A stretch of DNA of 64,000 bases from Roseomonas gilardii subsp. gilardii (GCF_023078375.1 NZ_CP095554.1:3712501-3776500); one strand, 5' to 3'; positions 17,447 to 27,279 are shown, numbered from the stretch's first letter. Numbers and translations: made by a program. The notes: a model not told the origin generated them from the letters alone.

Positions 17447-18400
17447 TTACGGGGCGGGGGCAGGCACGGCCGGGGCCGGGGCCGGGGCCGGGGCCGGGGC
17501 CGGGGCCGGGGCCGGGGCCGCGATGGTCCCGGGGGTGGGCGCCGAGCGGAAATAGCGGAAGAAGTCGCTGTCCGGTGCCAGCAGCAGCCGGGTTTCCGCC
17601 TGCCCCTCGACGAAGGCCGAGCGATAGGCCTGCATGCTCCGCCAGAAGGAGAAGAACTGCGGGTCCGCCCCATAGGCCCTGGCGTAGATGCCGGTCGCTT
17701 CCTGCTCGCCCTCGCCGCGCAGCACATCGGCCTGGGCCTGGGCCTCGGCCAGCAGGACGGTGCGCTCGCGGTCGGCGCGGGCACGGACCTGGGTGCCGAT
17801 CTCGGCGCCCTCGGCGCGGATCTCGCGCGCCACGCGCTCACGCTCCGACTGCATCCGCGACAGGATGGCCTGGGTGTTCTCCTCCGGCAGGTCGGCGCGG
17901 CGGATGCGCACATCCACCACCTGCACGCCGAAGGAATCGGCCTCGGCATTCACCTGGTCGCGGATGGTGTTCATGATCCGCAGCCGGTCGGCCGAAAGCA
18001 CCGAGAGCAGCGGCTCGTTGCCCAGGACGCGGCGCAGCGAGCCCGACATGATGGAGGACAGCCGCCCGCGGATGCCGCTCTCCAGCGAACCCACGGTCTG
18101 GTAGTAGCGCAGCGGGTCGCTGATGCGGAAGCGCGCGAAGCTGTCCACGATCAGGCGGCGCTGGTCGCCCAGGATGATCTCCTCGCCCGGCGATTCGAAG
18201 TCGAGCAGCCGGCGGTCGAAGGAGATCACGTTCTGGATCAGCGGGATTTTGGCATGCAGCCCCGGGTCGCGGATCACGCGGATCGGCTCGCCGAACTGGG
18301 TGATCAGCACCTGCTGGGTCTGGTGCACGGTGAAGAGGGTGGAGCTGAGGAGGATCAGCACCACCACCACGGCGGCGCCGAGCGCGATCAGGCGGTTCAT
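17447..18400 (-). CDS. hflC: HflC, SPFH-domain modulator of FtsH protease
   Basis: Inner-membrane protein that with HflK forms a cage around FtsH and limits its proteolysis of membrane substrates. The 317-residue product has one N-terminal transmembrane helix (residues 4-20), an SPFH/band-7 domain (VLITQFGEPIRVIRDPGLH ... FARFRISDP ... QVVDVRIRRADLPEEN), and a long helical segment with repeated Ala/Glu/Arg. It ends in a (Ala-Pro)n tail encoded by an exact hexanucleotide repeat. Start ATG overlaps the hflK stop (ATGA), indicating translational coupling. A terminator follows. Confidence 0.95.
   Translation of the reverse strand: MNRLIALGAAVVVVLILLSSTLFTVHQTQQVLITQFGEPIRVIRDPGLHAKIPLIQNVISFDRRLLDFESPGEEIILGDQRRLIVDSFARFRISDPLRYYQTVGSLESGIRGRLSSIMSGSLRRVLGNEPLLSVLSADRLRIMNTIRDQVNAEADSFGVQVVDVRIRRADLPEENTQAILSRMQSERERVAREIRAEGAEIGTQVRARADRERTVLLAEAQAQADVLRGEGEQEATGIYARAYGADPQFFSFWRSMQAYRSAFVEGQAETRLLLAPDSDFFRYFRSAPTPGTIAAPAPAPAPAPAPAPAPAVPAPAP
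17470..17517. repeat. CCGGGG hexanucleotide repeat, 8 exact copies
   Basis: Eight perfect copies of CCGGGG in the plus strand, inside the 3' end of hflC, encoding alternating Ala-Pro. Six-base units keep the frame, so slippage would change tail length by two residues rather than inactivate the gene. Confidence 0.95.
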
Positions 18401-19667
18401 CGGCTGCCCCCCTGCGGCACGAGGTTGCTGGTCATGCCCTGCGTGTTGCCGGATGCCGGATTCGGCGCCGGGGCGGAACCGGTGGCGCCGTTCTGGCGGG
18501 GCGCGCCCGGGCGCGGCGCCCCCTGCCCGTCCAGGTTGAGGAAGGGCAGGACACCGCGGACATTCTCGTCCACGATCACCTTCGGGCTGCTCTGCAGGAT
18601 CTCCTGCATGGTCTCCAGATACATGCGCCGCAGGGTGACGTCCTGCGCGGTGCGATAGGCGGTGAGCACGCTGGTGAAGCGCTGCGCCTCGCCCTTGGCC
18701 CTTGCCACCTGCGCCTCGCGGTCCGCCTGGGCGGCCTGGATCAGCCGCTCGGAATCGCCTCGGGCGCGCGGGATGATGTCGTTGCGATAGGATTCCGCCT
18801 CGTTGCGGGCGCGCTCGCGGTCCGCCTGGGCGCGCTGCACGTCGCGGAAGGCATCCACCACGGAGGGTGGCGGGTCCACCTTCTGCATCTGCACCTGGGT
18901 GATCTCCACCCCGGCGCCGTACTGGTCCATGATCGCCTGGGTGCCCTGGCGCACCGCCTGCTCGATCTGCGCCCGGGCCTCGGTCAGCGCGGGCTGGATC
19001 GGGGTGCGGCCGATGACCTCGCGCATCATGCTCTCGGCGGCGGATTTCACCGTCTGCTCGGGATTGCGCGTGTTGAACAGGAATTCGCCGGCATCGCGGA
19101 TGCGCCAGAACACCGCGAAATCGATGTCGATGATGTTCTCGTCGCCGGTCAGCATCATCGATTCCTCGCTCACGTTGCGCGAGGGATTCGGGCGCACATT
19201 GGTGCTGCTGCTGTCCGCGGAGGAGCGGAAGCCGATGTCGATGCGGTTGATGCGGGTGACGCGCGGCGTGGTCACGCTCTCGACCGGCCAGGGCAGGTGG
19301 TAGTTCAGGCCCGGGCCGGTGGTCGCGCGGAAGGCGCCGAAGCGCATCACCACGCCCTGTTCGTCCGGCTGCACCCGGTAGATGCCGGAGGCCGCCCAGA
19401 CGGCCACCAGGGCCACGGCGACCAGGGCGATGCCCTTCCCGCCACCGCCGCCGCGCGGCAGGAAGCGCCGGGCGGCTTCCTGTGCCTGACGGATCACGTC
19501 GTCGAGGTCGGGGCCGCGGCCGAAGGGGTTACCGCCCCCGCCATTGCGGGGGGCTGGCCCCAGGGGCCGTTGCCGGGACCGTTGCCCTGGTTGTTGCCAT
19601 TCCCGCCGCCCGAGGGCGGGCGGGGATTGCCCCAAGGATTGGGTCCGCCGTTGCTGTTCCACGGCAT
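18397..19667 (-). CDS. hflK: HflK, SPFH-domain partner of HflC (apparent frameshift near the 5' end)
   Basis: Partner of HflC in the FtsH-regulating membrane complex. The ATG at 19667 begins MPWNSNGGPNPWGNPR and runs 38 codons with the Gly/Asn/Pro-rich N-terminus typical of HflK. The conserved rest (RNGGGGNPFGRGPDLDDVIRQAQ..., TM segment GIALVAVALVAVWAASGIYRV, then the SPFH domain to GGSR) is in another frame. The switch is at a run of six C (plus-strand G, 19548-19553); seven would restore one 423-residue frame. As written, translation of the main part could only start internally, for example at GTG 19497. That would keep the TM and SPFH domain but lose the cytosolic N-terminus. Most likely a homopolymer error. 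Confidence 0.88.
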
Positions 19668-20089
19668 GGGCCGTCAGGTACTCCCTGGTTTGGTCGCGTC
19701 TGCTATCCGTTCGCCACCCGGCGGGGGTCAAGCCCCCCGTCCTGGCCTCCTCCCTGGCCGGAGGCGCGGCCGCCGGCTCCCGCCCTGCCTTCCCGCCTGC
19801 GAAAGGGGAGAGAGGGTGGAACCGGGGAGCGCCGGAACCAGGGCCACCCCGTGCGGGCTTCCGCCCGCATGGCCCGGGGGCTCTGGCGGATCGGCGCCGT
19901 TTCGCCCCCGCTTGCGTGAAGCCGCAGCATGGGCGCAAGAGCGGCCCCAAGGGAAGCCCGGCAACGGTGACCGGGGAAGCCCCGGCCCCTCCGGACCGGG
20001 ATAGGCCATGTGATGATGCGGCAGTTTCCGCCATTACATTAGATTTTGTTCATTTTGTCGTAATCCGGAAAAGGTCAAGGGGACGAGGC
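19668..20089. other. Divergent intergenic region between hflK and mrp
   Basis: No gene is supported in this 422-base stretch. It contains a perfect 7-bp stem-loop (TGCGGGC-TTCC-GCCCGCA, 19852-19869). A distinctly AT-rich patch at about 20030-20062 (ACATTAGATTTTGTTCATTTTG), unusual in this window, probably holds the mrp promoter. The hflK promoter should lie near its left end but no clear -35/-10 pair could be picked out. Confidence 0.5.
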
Positions 20090-21189
20090 ATGGAAAGCGC
20101 GCTGACCGAGGCGATCCGCGCGGCGCTCGCCGAGGTGAGGGACCCCCAGACGGGGCTGGACGTGGTCTCCGCGGGCTGGGTCCAGGGCCTGGTGGCGCGC
20201 GACGGGCTGGTGCAGTTCGCGCTGGAGGTGCCGCGCGAGCGGGCCCGGGCGCTGGAGCCGGTGCGCGCGCGGCGGAGCGCGCCGTGGCCGCCGTGCCGGG
20301 CGTGCTGTCGGCGACCTGTGTGCTGACCGCCCACCGCGCCGCGCCGCCGGCGGACGCGCCCCGGGCCGTGCGCCCGCCGCCGGGGCAGAACAAGATGCTG
20401 CTGCCCGAGGTCGGCGCCATCGTCGCCGTGGCCTCCGGCAAGGGGGGCGTCGGCAAGTCCACCACCGCCGTGAACCTCGCCGTCGCGCTGGCGGCGCAGG
20501 GGCTGCGGGTCGGGCTGCTGGACGCGGATATCTACGGCCCTTCCCTGCCGCAGATGCTGGGCACGAAGGAGCGGCCGCGCAGCGCCGGCCAGCGGATCGA
20601 GCCGCTGTCCCGCTGGGGGCTCAAGGCCATGTCCATCGGCTTCCTGGTGGATGAGGAGACGGCGATGATCTGGCGCGGCCCCATGGTGATGGGCGCGCTG
20701 GAACAGATGCTCTCCCAGGTCGAATGGGGGGCGCTGGACGTGCTGGTGGTGGACATGCCGCCCGGCACGGGCGACGCGCAGCTCACCATGAGCCAGCGCG
20801 TGCCGCTGAAGGGCGCGGTGATCGTCTCCACGCCGCAGGACGTGGCGCTGATCGACGCGCGGCGCGGGGTGCGGATGTTCGAGAAGGTCAATGTCCAGGT
20901 GCTCGGGCTGATCGAGAACATGTCCTATTTCTGCTGCCCCCACTGCAACCACCGTTCCGAGATCTTCGGCCATGGCGGGGCGCGGGCGGAGGCGGAGAAG
21001 CTGGGCGTGGAGTTCCTGGGCGAGTTGCCGCTGCGCCTGGCGATCCGCGAGACCGCCGATGCGGGCACGCCGATCGTCCTGGCCCGGCCGGACAGCGAGG
21101 AGGCCGCCGCCTATCGCGCCATCGCGGCGCGGGTCTGGGAGAAGGCCGGTGCCGAGACCCCCGCCGGCCCCCGGATCACCCTGGAATAG
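20090..21189 (+). pseudogene. apbC: Mrp/ApbC iron-sulfur cluster carrier ATPase, single frameshift
   Basis: Cytosolic P-loop ATPase that binds and transfers Fe-S clusters. The first frame encodes a MIP18/DUF59-like N-terminal domain (MESALTEAIRAALAEVRDPQ ... GWVQGLVARDGLVQFALEV) up to LEPVR. The continuation (AERAVAAVPGVL..., then the ATPase part) is one frame away, with the switch at about 20264-20270 in a GC-dinucleotide run. Restoring one base gives a 366-residue Mrp. The ATPase part has the deviant Walker A VASGKGGVGKS, DADIYGPS, VDMPPGTGD and the CxxC motif in YFCCPHCNH. Mrp is usually important, so a sequence error is likelier than decay. Confidence 0.85.
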
Positions 21190-21331
21190 GCACGCGCCGC
21201 CGCCTGCCTCGCTCAGCCGTGTTCCCGCCCGCCCTCTCCGCGCCCGCCGCGCGGGATGGGCAGCGGCGCGGTGCCTTGGCAGATTGGACAGGATGCGGCC
21301 CGGCCGGGCCGCCCCGAAGGAGGAGCCACCC

Positions 21332-21973
21332 TTGATCCCCCATGCATCCCGGCCGCCGCGGCCTGCCGGCCGCCGCCCGGCCCTGGCCGTGCTGGCCCTG
21401 GCCTTGATCGCCTTCGCCCCACAGGCCCGGGCCGACGAGACCTCGGAGGCCCTGGAGCGGGCGCAGAAGCTCTATGGCTCGGGTGATCTGAAGGGTGCCG
21501 CGAAGGAGCTGGCCTTCGCCGCCCGCGACATCGATCTGAAGCGGCGCACCCGCTATGCGAAGCTCTTCCCGCCCGCGCCCAAGGGCTGGAGCCTGGCGGA
21601 GATGGAGAAGGAGGAGGAGGGCAGCGCCCTGGCCACCCAGATGCTCGGCGGCGGCGTGATGGTGGAGCGCACCTATACCCGCGCCTCCGACGATGCGGAG
21701 ATCAAGGCGCAGGTGATGGTGGATTCGCCCTTGGTGCAGTCCCTGGCCAGTGTGGCCAGCAACCCGATGATGATGCGCCCCGGCGACAAGCGCGTCCGCC
21801 TGGGCGAGGAGGACGCCATCCTGCACTACGAGGCGGACAACAAGTCGGGCGAGGTGACGCTGGTCGGCGGCAACCTCATGATCAAGCTGGAAGGCAGCGG
21901 GATCGAGGACCCCAAACTCATGACCGACCTGCTCGGCGCCTTCGACCTCAAGAAGCTCCGCGGCGGCGGCTGA
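21332..21973 (+). CDS. Hypothetical periplasmic protein
   Basis: A 213-residue product with a signal peptide (RRPALAVLALALIAFAPQARADE). The mature part is charged, starts with a short helical region (ETSEALERAQKLYGSGDLKGAAKEL, TPR-like) and continues with beta-rich sequence (GGGVMVERTYTRASDDAEIKAQVMVD, VTLVGGNLMIKLEGSG). No named family recognised. The TTG start is chosen because an excellent SD (AAGGAGGAG) stands six to seven bases before it and no ATG gives a good signal peptide. It lies downstream of mrp, with its own leader. Confidence 0.6.
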   Translation: MIPHASRPPRPAGRRPALAVLALALIAFAPQARADETSEALERAQKLYGSGDLKGAAKELAFAARDIDLKRRTRYAKLFPPAPKGWSLAEMEKEEEGSALATQMLGGGVMVERTYTRASDDAEIKAQVMVDSPLVQSLASVASNPMMMRPGDKRVRLGEEDAILHYEADNKSGEVTLVGGNLMIKLEGSGIEDPKLMTDLLGAFDLKKLRGGG

Positions 21974-21976
21974 AAC

Positions 21977-22300
21977 TCAGCGGGCGGTGGCGCGCCCCAG
22001 GGCGAAGCCGGCGGCGAGGCAGCCGAGCATGATGGCGCCGAGTTCCCCGAACAGCGCCTGCATCACCGGCAGGCCGACGAAGAGCGCCAGCAGGATCAGG
22101 ATGATGGACAGCGGCCGGCGCCACCAGGGCAGGCCCGGCCGCCCCTGCAACGCGGCCCGCAGCCGGGCGCCCTTGCCGCTGCCGGGCCGGCGCGCGCCCT
22201 TGCCAGGGGAACGTGCCCCGGTTTTGCCCGGCGGCCGGGGCGTGGCGCCGGAGCCCGGCTTCCCGGCCGTGCCAGGCCGCTTGGCCGCCGCGCCGCTCAT
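21977..22300 (-). CDS. Small membrane protein with basic N-terminus
   Basis: 107 residues. The first 60 are Gly/Pro/Lys/Arg-rich and basic (for example [20 protein letters not shown]), followed by two hydrophobic segments ([21 protein letters not shown] and [17 protein letters not shown]). The ATG overlaps the thyX stop (ATGA), so it is translationally coupled to thyX. Family unknown; the basic tail could bind nucleic acid or phospholipid headgroups, but this is speculation. Confidence 0.65.
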   Translation of the reverse strand: MSGAAAKRPGTAGKPGSGATPRPPGKTGARSPGKGARRPGSGKGARLRAALQGRPGLPWWRRPLSIILILLALFVGLPVMQALFGELGAIMLGCLAAGFALGRATAR

Positions 22301-23232
22301 GCGCGGCCGAGCACCGCCATCAGTTCCCGCCATTCGCGCTTGCTCAGCCCGGCCTCCTCCGCCGTCGGCGCCTTCCCGTCCAGCATGCCGCGCACGACCG
22401 CCAGCATCCGCGAGGAGAGGGTCACCGCGCCGAGGCGGTAGTCGCGGAAGGCCTCGGCGCAGAGCGGCACCCAGGCTTCCACCGCGCGCAGGATGGCCTC
22501 GGCATAGACGCGGATCTCGTATTGCGCATGGGCATCGGCGCGCAGCGAGAGGAAGTGGAAGAGGTTCTGGAGATCCACCTTCCAGTACCACTGCGTGTAG
22601 GCGTTGAGCGTCAGGTTCATCCGCGCCAGTTCGCGCGTCAGCCCCTGGCGGGCTGGGTCGAGCACCTGCCCGTCCTCGCCCTCGTTCAGCATCTCGATAT
22701 AGTGGTCGTAGTTCCGCCCGGCATCCTCGCGCAGCAGGGCGAGGACGCGCTCCGCCTCCTCCCCGCCCAGGATCTCCCCCCGGCCCTGCCGGTTGCTGGC
22801 GGACTGAGCGGCCAGGGCGCCGGGCTCGGGGATGTAGAATTCCCGGTCCAGCACCGAATAGCGGGCAGAATACTCGTTCACATTGGCCGTGCGGTGCCGG
22901 ATCCACTGCCGGGCGACGAAGATCGGCAGCTTCACATGCAGCTTGATCTCGCACATCTCGAAGGGCGTGGAATGCCGGTGCCGCATCAGGTAGCGGATCA
23001 GCCCCCGGTCCTCATTGGCCGCCCGGGTGCCGCGGCCATAGGAGACGCGGGCGGCCTGCACCACCGCCGCGTCGTCGCCCATGTAATCCACCACCCGGAC
23101 GAAGCCGTGGTCCAGCACCGGCAGGGCCTCGAAGAGCATCGCCTCCAGCGCCGGCACGGTGGGGCGGCGCGTTTCGTGCCGCTGCGCCCGCGCTTCCGCC
23201 AGTTCCGCCTGTTGCTGCTCCGTCAGCGCCAT
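22297..23232 (-). CDS. thyX: FAD-dependent thymidylate synthase
   Basis: Makes dTMP from dUMP using methylene-tetrahydrofolate and reduced FAD, independent of ThyA. The 311-residue product carries the ThyX motif RHR-x7-S as [11 protein letters not shown] at residues 112-122, plus [18 protein letters not shown] upstream. FAD- and dUMP-site residues occur in the C-terminal half ([20 protein letters not shown]). Start at ATG 23232, preceded by GAGGGGGG; a GTG six codons upstream is less likely. A small membrane protein gene overlaps its stop. Confidence 0.96.
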   Translation of the reverse strand: MALTEQQQAELAEARAQRHETRRPTVPALEAMLFEALPVLDHGFVRVVDYMGDDAAVVQAARVSYGRGTRAANEDRGLIRYLMRHRHSTPFEMCEIKLHVKLPIFVARQWIRHRTANVNEYSARYSVLDREFYIPEPGALAAQSASNRQGRGEILGGEEAERVLALLREDAGRNYDHYIEMLNEGEDGQVLDPARQGLTRELARMNLTLNAYTQWYWKVDLQNLFHFLSLRADAHAQYEIRVYAEAILRAVEAWVPLCAEAFRDYRLGAVTLSSRMLAVVRGMLDGKAPTAEEAGLSKREWRELMAVLGRA

Positions 23233-23324
23233 GCCGCCCCCCTCGATCACGGCGCGGTCGTCGCGCCAGGTCCGGCCCTTCTAGAATGACCGGGAAGACC
23301 GCGCCATAACGGCTCAGCGCCCGT

Positions 23325-24239
23325 CTACCCCGCGCGAGCCGCCGGATGCGCCTTCAGGAAGGTTTCCAGCGCGGCGATGAACTCCGGCCGCCCCGGGGCC
23401 GTGCCATGGCTGGCACCCGGGATGGTCACCAGTTCCAGTTGCGGCATCGCCGCCTTCAACGCCTGGAAATCCTTGAGATAGGGATCACTCGTTCCGACGA
23501 TGCCCAGCACCGGCACGGTGACGGCGCGCATCTGCGCCTCGGTCACCACCTGGTCGGGGTTGGACCGCCGCACCGCTGCCAGCGCCTTCGGGTCCTTGCC
23601 CGCCAGGGCCTGGGCCGAACGCTCGCGCAACTGCTCCTCGGTCGGCGGCGGCTGGTCGCGGGGCCAGAGGCGGAGGATCTGCGAACGCAGCAGTCCTTCG
23701 TCCATCTCGGTGGATTCGATATCGACGCGCTTCTGGTCCTCCTCGGTCCAGTTCCGCCGGCCCGAGGCGCCGCCCAGGGTCGCGGTGACGAAGCGCTCCG
23801 GCTGTCTGGTCAGGAGTTGCGCCACCACATGCGCGCCCATGGAATAGCCGACGATATGGGCCCTGGGGATCGACAGATGGTCCATCAGCCGGGTGATGTC
23901 ATAGCCCATTTCCGGCCCGTAGGCGGAACGGTCATGCGGCTTGCCGGACAGGCCGTGGCCCCGCGCGTCGAGGGCGATGGTGCGGTAGCCCTTGGCCAGG
24001 GCGGGGAAGATGCCGGTCTTCACCCACTGCCCCTGGATGTCGTCCGTGTAGCCGTGCATCAGGATGACGGGATCACCCTGCCCCGCCTCGATGTAGTGGA
24101 TCTTCACCCCGGCGGAATCGAAGAAGCGGTCCTCCTCCGCCGCCCGGGCGGCCCGCATGGTGGTTCCCGTGGCAAGCCCGGTTGCGGCGCCTATGGCGGC
24201 GCCCGCCAGCAGCCGGCGCCGGCCTATCGTTCCTGGCAT
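23325..24239 (-). CDS. Exported alpha/beta hydrolase
   Basis: A 304-residue esterase/lipase-like enzyme. An N-terminal twin-arginine-like signal (MPGTIGRRRLLAGAAIGAATG, with RRRLL) suggests Tat export. The fold motifs are HGYTDD (oxyanion region), LDARGHGLSG, the nucleophile elbow VGYSMGAH (Ser), an acid in GTSDPYLKD and a late His in PGASHGTAPG. Substrate unknown. It reads towards thyX with its start facing the tmRNA gene. SD GGGAGGAAG precedes the ATG. Confidence 0.88.
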   Translation of the reverse strand: MPGTIGRRRLLAGAAIGAATGLATGTTMRAARAAEEDRFFDSAGVKIHYIEAGQGDPVILMHGYTDDIQGQWVKTGIFPALAKGYRTIALDARGHGLSGKPHDRSAYGPEMGYDITRLMDHLSIPRAHIVGYSMGAHVVAQLLTRQPERFVTATLGGASGRRNWTEEDQKRVDIESTEMDEGLLRSQILRLWPRDQPPPTEEQLRERSAQALAGKDPKALAAVRRSNPDQVVTEAQMRAVTVPVLGIVGTSDPYLKDFQALKAAMPQLELVTIPGASHGTAPGRPEFIAALETFLKAHPAARAG

Positions 24240-24360
24240 GTCTTCCTCCCTGTTCCGCGGGCGCTCTGCGGCGCCGGCGGGAAGGATGGAGCCTGGGCGC
24301 GGGAAGCGGCAAGCCGTCGCGGACACCCCCTCGATTTCCGTCCGGGGATCGCCTATATGG

Positions 24361-24690
24361 GTGTTGCTCACCTTCGGGTGGCTATGGCGATAAACGGCAG
24401 GTGGAATAAGTGTTGCGGACCCGGGGGCAGTGCCCGGCGCCTCCACCATTCATCCCTCGAGGTCGTTCGGGGCAGGATGGGGGCGAAACAGGTTCGACGC
24501 GCATGGTAAAGCCCTGTCTTTTGCCCGGCATTGTACCGCCGTTATCGGGCTAATTCACAAGTGCCAACGATAACAGCCGCGAGGCTGTGGCGCTCGCTGC
24601 CTAAATAGGTAAGCGCCGTCCGGGGGGAACGGGGCAACAGAATCCCCCCACTCATCTCTGCCCATGGGCTCCCCCGGCGCGTTCTCCGCC
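24361..24690 (+). ncRNA. ssrA: tmRNA (SsrA), circularly permuted two-piece form
   Basis: Rescues stalled ribosomes and tags the nascent protein for degradation. Order is acceptor piece first, as in Alphaproteobacteria. The 3' piece ends at 24448 with CGCCTCC-A-CCA, after a T-arm-like stem CCGGG/CCCGG. About 30 intervening bases follow (24449-24478). Then comes the 5' piece, starting GGGGGCGAAACAGGTTCGAC at 24479. GGGGGCG pairs fully with CGCCTCC and contains a G-U third pair, the alanyl-tRNA synthetase identity element. The tag frame lies at 24563-24604 and pseudoknot/hairpin-prone GC sequence follows. The outer ends (about 24361 and 24690) are estimates. The T loop, GGCAGTG, departs from the usual TTCRANY. 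The adaptor gene sspB lies immediately downstream. Confidence 0.9.
24563..24604 (+). other. ssrA: tmRNA tag reading frame
   Basis: GCC AAC GAT AAC ... GCC TAA encodes ANDNSREAVALAA and stops. The AND start and the hydrophobic LAA end are the hallmarks of SsrA tags: LAA is read by ClpX and the N-terminal AND(N) portion is the SspB-binding part. With the alanine carried by tmRNA itself, the full tag would begin AANDN. Confidence 0.93.
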
Positions 24691-24796
24691 TCCGGGGCTC
24701 TTGCCAATCCTGTCCGCTGGCGCCATCCCACGGCGATCCTACTGGCGCCACCCCGCCATCATTCCTAAAATCCGGGGCAACAGGATTGACTGTGAC

Positions 24797-25320
24797 ATGA
24801 GTGACCAGCCCCCCTGGCCGACAGTCTGCTGCCCTATGACCGCTGGACCGAGGACGCCATGCGCGAGGTCGCGTTGCGCGCCCTCGAATACGCGGCGGAA
24901 CACGGCCTGCCCGGGGAACATCACTTCTACCTGAGCTTCCGGACCGACGCGCCCGGCACGATCGTCCCCGGCCATCTGCGGGCGAAATACCCGCAGGAGA
25001 TGACGGTGGTGCTGCAGCACCAGTTCTGGGACCTGAAGGTGGACCGCGAGGCCCGGCAGATCTCCGTCGGCCTCAGCTTCGGCGGCGTGTCCTCCACGCT
25101 GGTCATCCCCTTTGCCGCCCTGACCGGCTTCCTGGACCCGCATGTCCGGGTCGGGCTCCGCTTCAACCCGCCGGACGGCGCCGGGGAAGCCCCGGAGGAG
25201 CCGAGCCTGCTGCCCCCCGCCGAGGCGCGCGCGGCGGAGCCCGAGGCCCCGCCGCCCTCCGGCCCGGCCGAGGTGGTCAGCCTGGACGCCTTCCGCCGGC
25301 GCCCCAGCGGCAAGGACTAG
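24797..25320 (+). CDS. sspB: SspB, ClpXP adaptor for SsrA-tagged proteins (apparent frameshift near start)
   Basis: Alpha-type SspB binds SsrA tags and hands substrates to ClpXP. The core ([34 protein letters not shown]... [25 protein letters not shown]) and an acidic, proline-rich tail ending [15 protein letters not shown] are intact and continuous from about 24859. Upstream, ATG 24797 gives MSDQPP and then breaks frame in a run of six C (24809-24814). Seven C would give [25 protein letters not shown], the normal SspB N-terminus, and a 174-residue protein. Likely a homopolymer error. The C-terminal DAFRRR-type peptide is the ClpX-docking element. The gene follows ssrA, whose tag it recognises. 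Confidence 0.88.
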
Positions 25321-25544
25321 CGGGCCAGGACGATCCGGGCGGGGCGATCCGCGAGGGGTCATCGGCGTGCGGGAGCCTGATCCCGCCCCGCCGCATGGCT
25401 GGCGCCGGAACAGCGTCGTTTCCGCCTGGAATCAGGGCTGCCATCAGGGCCAGGCAGGCCCCGGGGCGGTGGCGTGGCCGGGATGGCTGGAGTAGAGCGT
25501 GGACAAACGCGTTCTTCTCCCCCTCTGCCCGGAGAGCCCCAACA

Positions 25545-27251
25545 ATGACCGACGTCCTGACCACCCCCTCGCCCGACGCCTCCTCCGGCGCCGAGGCCGA
25601 TGCCGGCATGCCGGTGTCGCAGCGGAGCAAGGACTTCCGCTACAGTCCGCTCCTGCCGCTCGGCGAGGACAAGACCCGCTACCGCCGCCTGCCCATCGAG
25701 GGCGTGAAGGCCATCGAGGTGAACGGCAAGCGCGTCCTCTCCATCCCGGAGAAGGCGCTGGAGGACCTGGCCTTCGCCGCTTGCCACGATGTCTCGCACC
25801 TGCTGCGCCCGGCGCATCTGGCGCAGCTCCGCAAGATCCTCGACGACCCCGAGGCCAGTGCGAACGACCGCTTCGTGGCGCTGGACCTGCTGAAGAACGC
25901 CAACATCGCCGCGGGCGGCGTCCTGCCCATGTGCCAGGACACTGGCACCGCCATCGTCTTCGGCAAGAAGGGCCAGCGCGTCTGGGTCGAGGGCGACGAG
26001 GAGGAGGCGCTCTCCTACGGCGTGTTCCGCACCTATACCGAGACCAACCTGCGCTATTCGCAGATGGCCCCTCTCTCGATGTTCGAGGAGGTGAACACCG
26101 GCAACAACCTGCCGGTGCAGTTCGACATCTATGCCAGCCCCGGCGAGCACCACGCGGACGAGTTCCACCTGATGTTCGTGCTCAAGGGCGGCGGATCGGC
26201 CAACAAGACCTTCCTCTACCAGCAGACGCGCGCGGTGCTGAACAAGCCCAAGCTGCTCGCCTTCCTGGAGGAGAAGATCAAGACGCTCGGCACCTCCGCC
26301 TGCCCGCCCTACCACCTCTCCATCGTGATCGGCGGCACCTCGGCCGAGGCCAACCTCAAGACGGTGAAGCTCGGCTCGACCAAGTATCTCGACGAGTTGC
26401 CGGAGAAGGGCGACCGCACCGGGCATGGCTTCCGCGACCGGGAGCTGGAGGCCGAGATCCACAAGCTGACGCAGAACATCGGCATCGGCGCGCAGTTCGG
26501 CGGCAAGTATTTCTGCCATGATGTGCGCGTCATCCGCCTGCCGCGCCATGGCGCCTCGCTGCCCATCGGCATCGGCGTCTCCTGCTCCGCCGACCGCCAG
26601 ATCAAGGCGAAGATCACCGCCGAGGGCGTGTTCCTGGAGGAGCTGGAGCACGATCCGGCGAAGTACCTGCCGGAGCACACGGACGAATCCCTGGGCGGCG
26701 AGGTGGTGAAGATCGACCTCTCCCGCCCGATGGACGAGATCCGCGCCGAGCTGTCGAGGCATCCGGTGAAGACCCGCGTCTCGCTGACCGGCACGATCGT
26801 GGTGGCGCGCGACATCGCCCATGCCAAGCTGCAGGAGCGCCTGGACCGTGGCGAGGGCCTGCCCCAGTACATCAAGGACCACCCGGTCTATTACGCCGGC
26901 CCGGCCAAGACGCCCGAGGGCATGCCCACCGGCTCCTTCGGCCCCACCACCGCCGGGCGCATGGACAGCTACGTGGCCGCCTTCCAGGCCGCGGGCGGGT
27001 CGCTGGTGATGCTCGCGAAGGGCAACCGCTCCAAGGCCGTCACCAATGCCTGCAAGCAGTATGGAGGCTTCTATCTCGGCTCCGTCGGCGGCCCCGCCGC
27101 CCGGCTGGCGCAGGACTGCATCAGGAAGGTCGAGGTGCTGGAGTATCCGGAGCTCGGCATGGAGGCGGTCTGGAAGATCGAGGTGGTGGACTTCCCCGCC
27201 TTCATCGTCGTGGATGACAAGGGCAACGACTTCTACGAGGGGCTGGAATAG
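25545..27251 (+). CDS. Class I fumarate hydratase (Fe-S type)
   Basis: Interconverts fumarate and malate in the TCA cycle with an oxygen-sensitive [4Fe-4S] cluster. The 568-residue product is the fused, FumA/B-like form with an N-terminal catalytic and C-terminal fumarase domain. The three expected cluster cysteines are present: Cys130 ([10 protein letters not shown]), Cys253 (TSACPPYH) and Cys347 ([11 protein letters not shown]). The C-terminal part has [24 protein letters not shown] and [10 protein letters not shown]. Start at ATG giving [11 protein letters not shown] terminator follows. A class II, iron-free fumarase lies 2.7 kb downstream, under a Fur-like site. Confidence 0.96.
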   Translation: MTDVLTTPSPDASSGAEADAGMPVSQRSKDFRYSPLLPLGEDKTRYRRLPIEGVKAIEVNGKRVLSIPEKALEDLAFAACHDVSHLLRPAHLAQLRKILDDPEASANDRFVALDLLKNANIAAGGVLPMCQDTGTAIVFGKKGQRVWVEGDEEEALSYGVFRTYTETNLRYSQMAPLSMFEEVNTGNNLPVQFDIYASPGEHHADEFHLMFVLKGGGSANKTFLYQQTRAVLNKPKLLAFLEEKIKTLGTSACPPYHLSIVIGGTSAEANLKTVKLGSTKYLDELPEKGDRTGHGFRDRELEAEIHKLTQNIGIGAQFGGKYFCHDVRVIRLPRHGASLPIGIGVSCSADRQIKAKITAEGVFLEELEHDPAKYLPEHTDESLGGEVVKIDLSRPMDEIRAELSRHPVKTRVSLTGTIVVARDIAHAKLQERLDRGEGLPQYIKDHPVYYAGPAKTPEGMPTGSFGPTTAGRMDSYVAAFQAAGGSLVMLAKGNRSKAVTNACKQYGGFYLGSVGGPAARLAQDCIRKVEVLEYPELGMEAVWKIEVVDFPAFIVVDDKGNDFYEGLE

Positions 27252-27279
27252 GCCCCTTCCCGGTCCGATGGCCCGAAGG

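Noticed and set aside
17470-17517. Hexanucleotide repeat as an on/off phase-variation switch
   Set aside because: Units are a multiple of three, so changes in copy number keep the frame and cannot turn hflC off.
19548-19553. Programmed -1 frameshift in hflK at the C run
   Set aside because: A homopolymer can act as a slippery site, but there is no clear downstream stimulator, and the same type of break occurs in unrelated genes here. Error is simpler.
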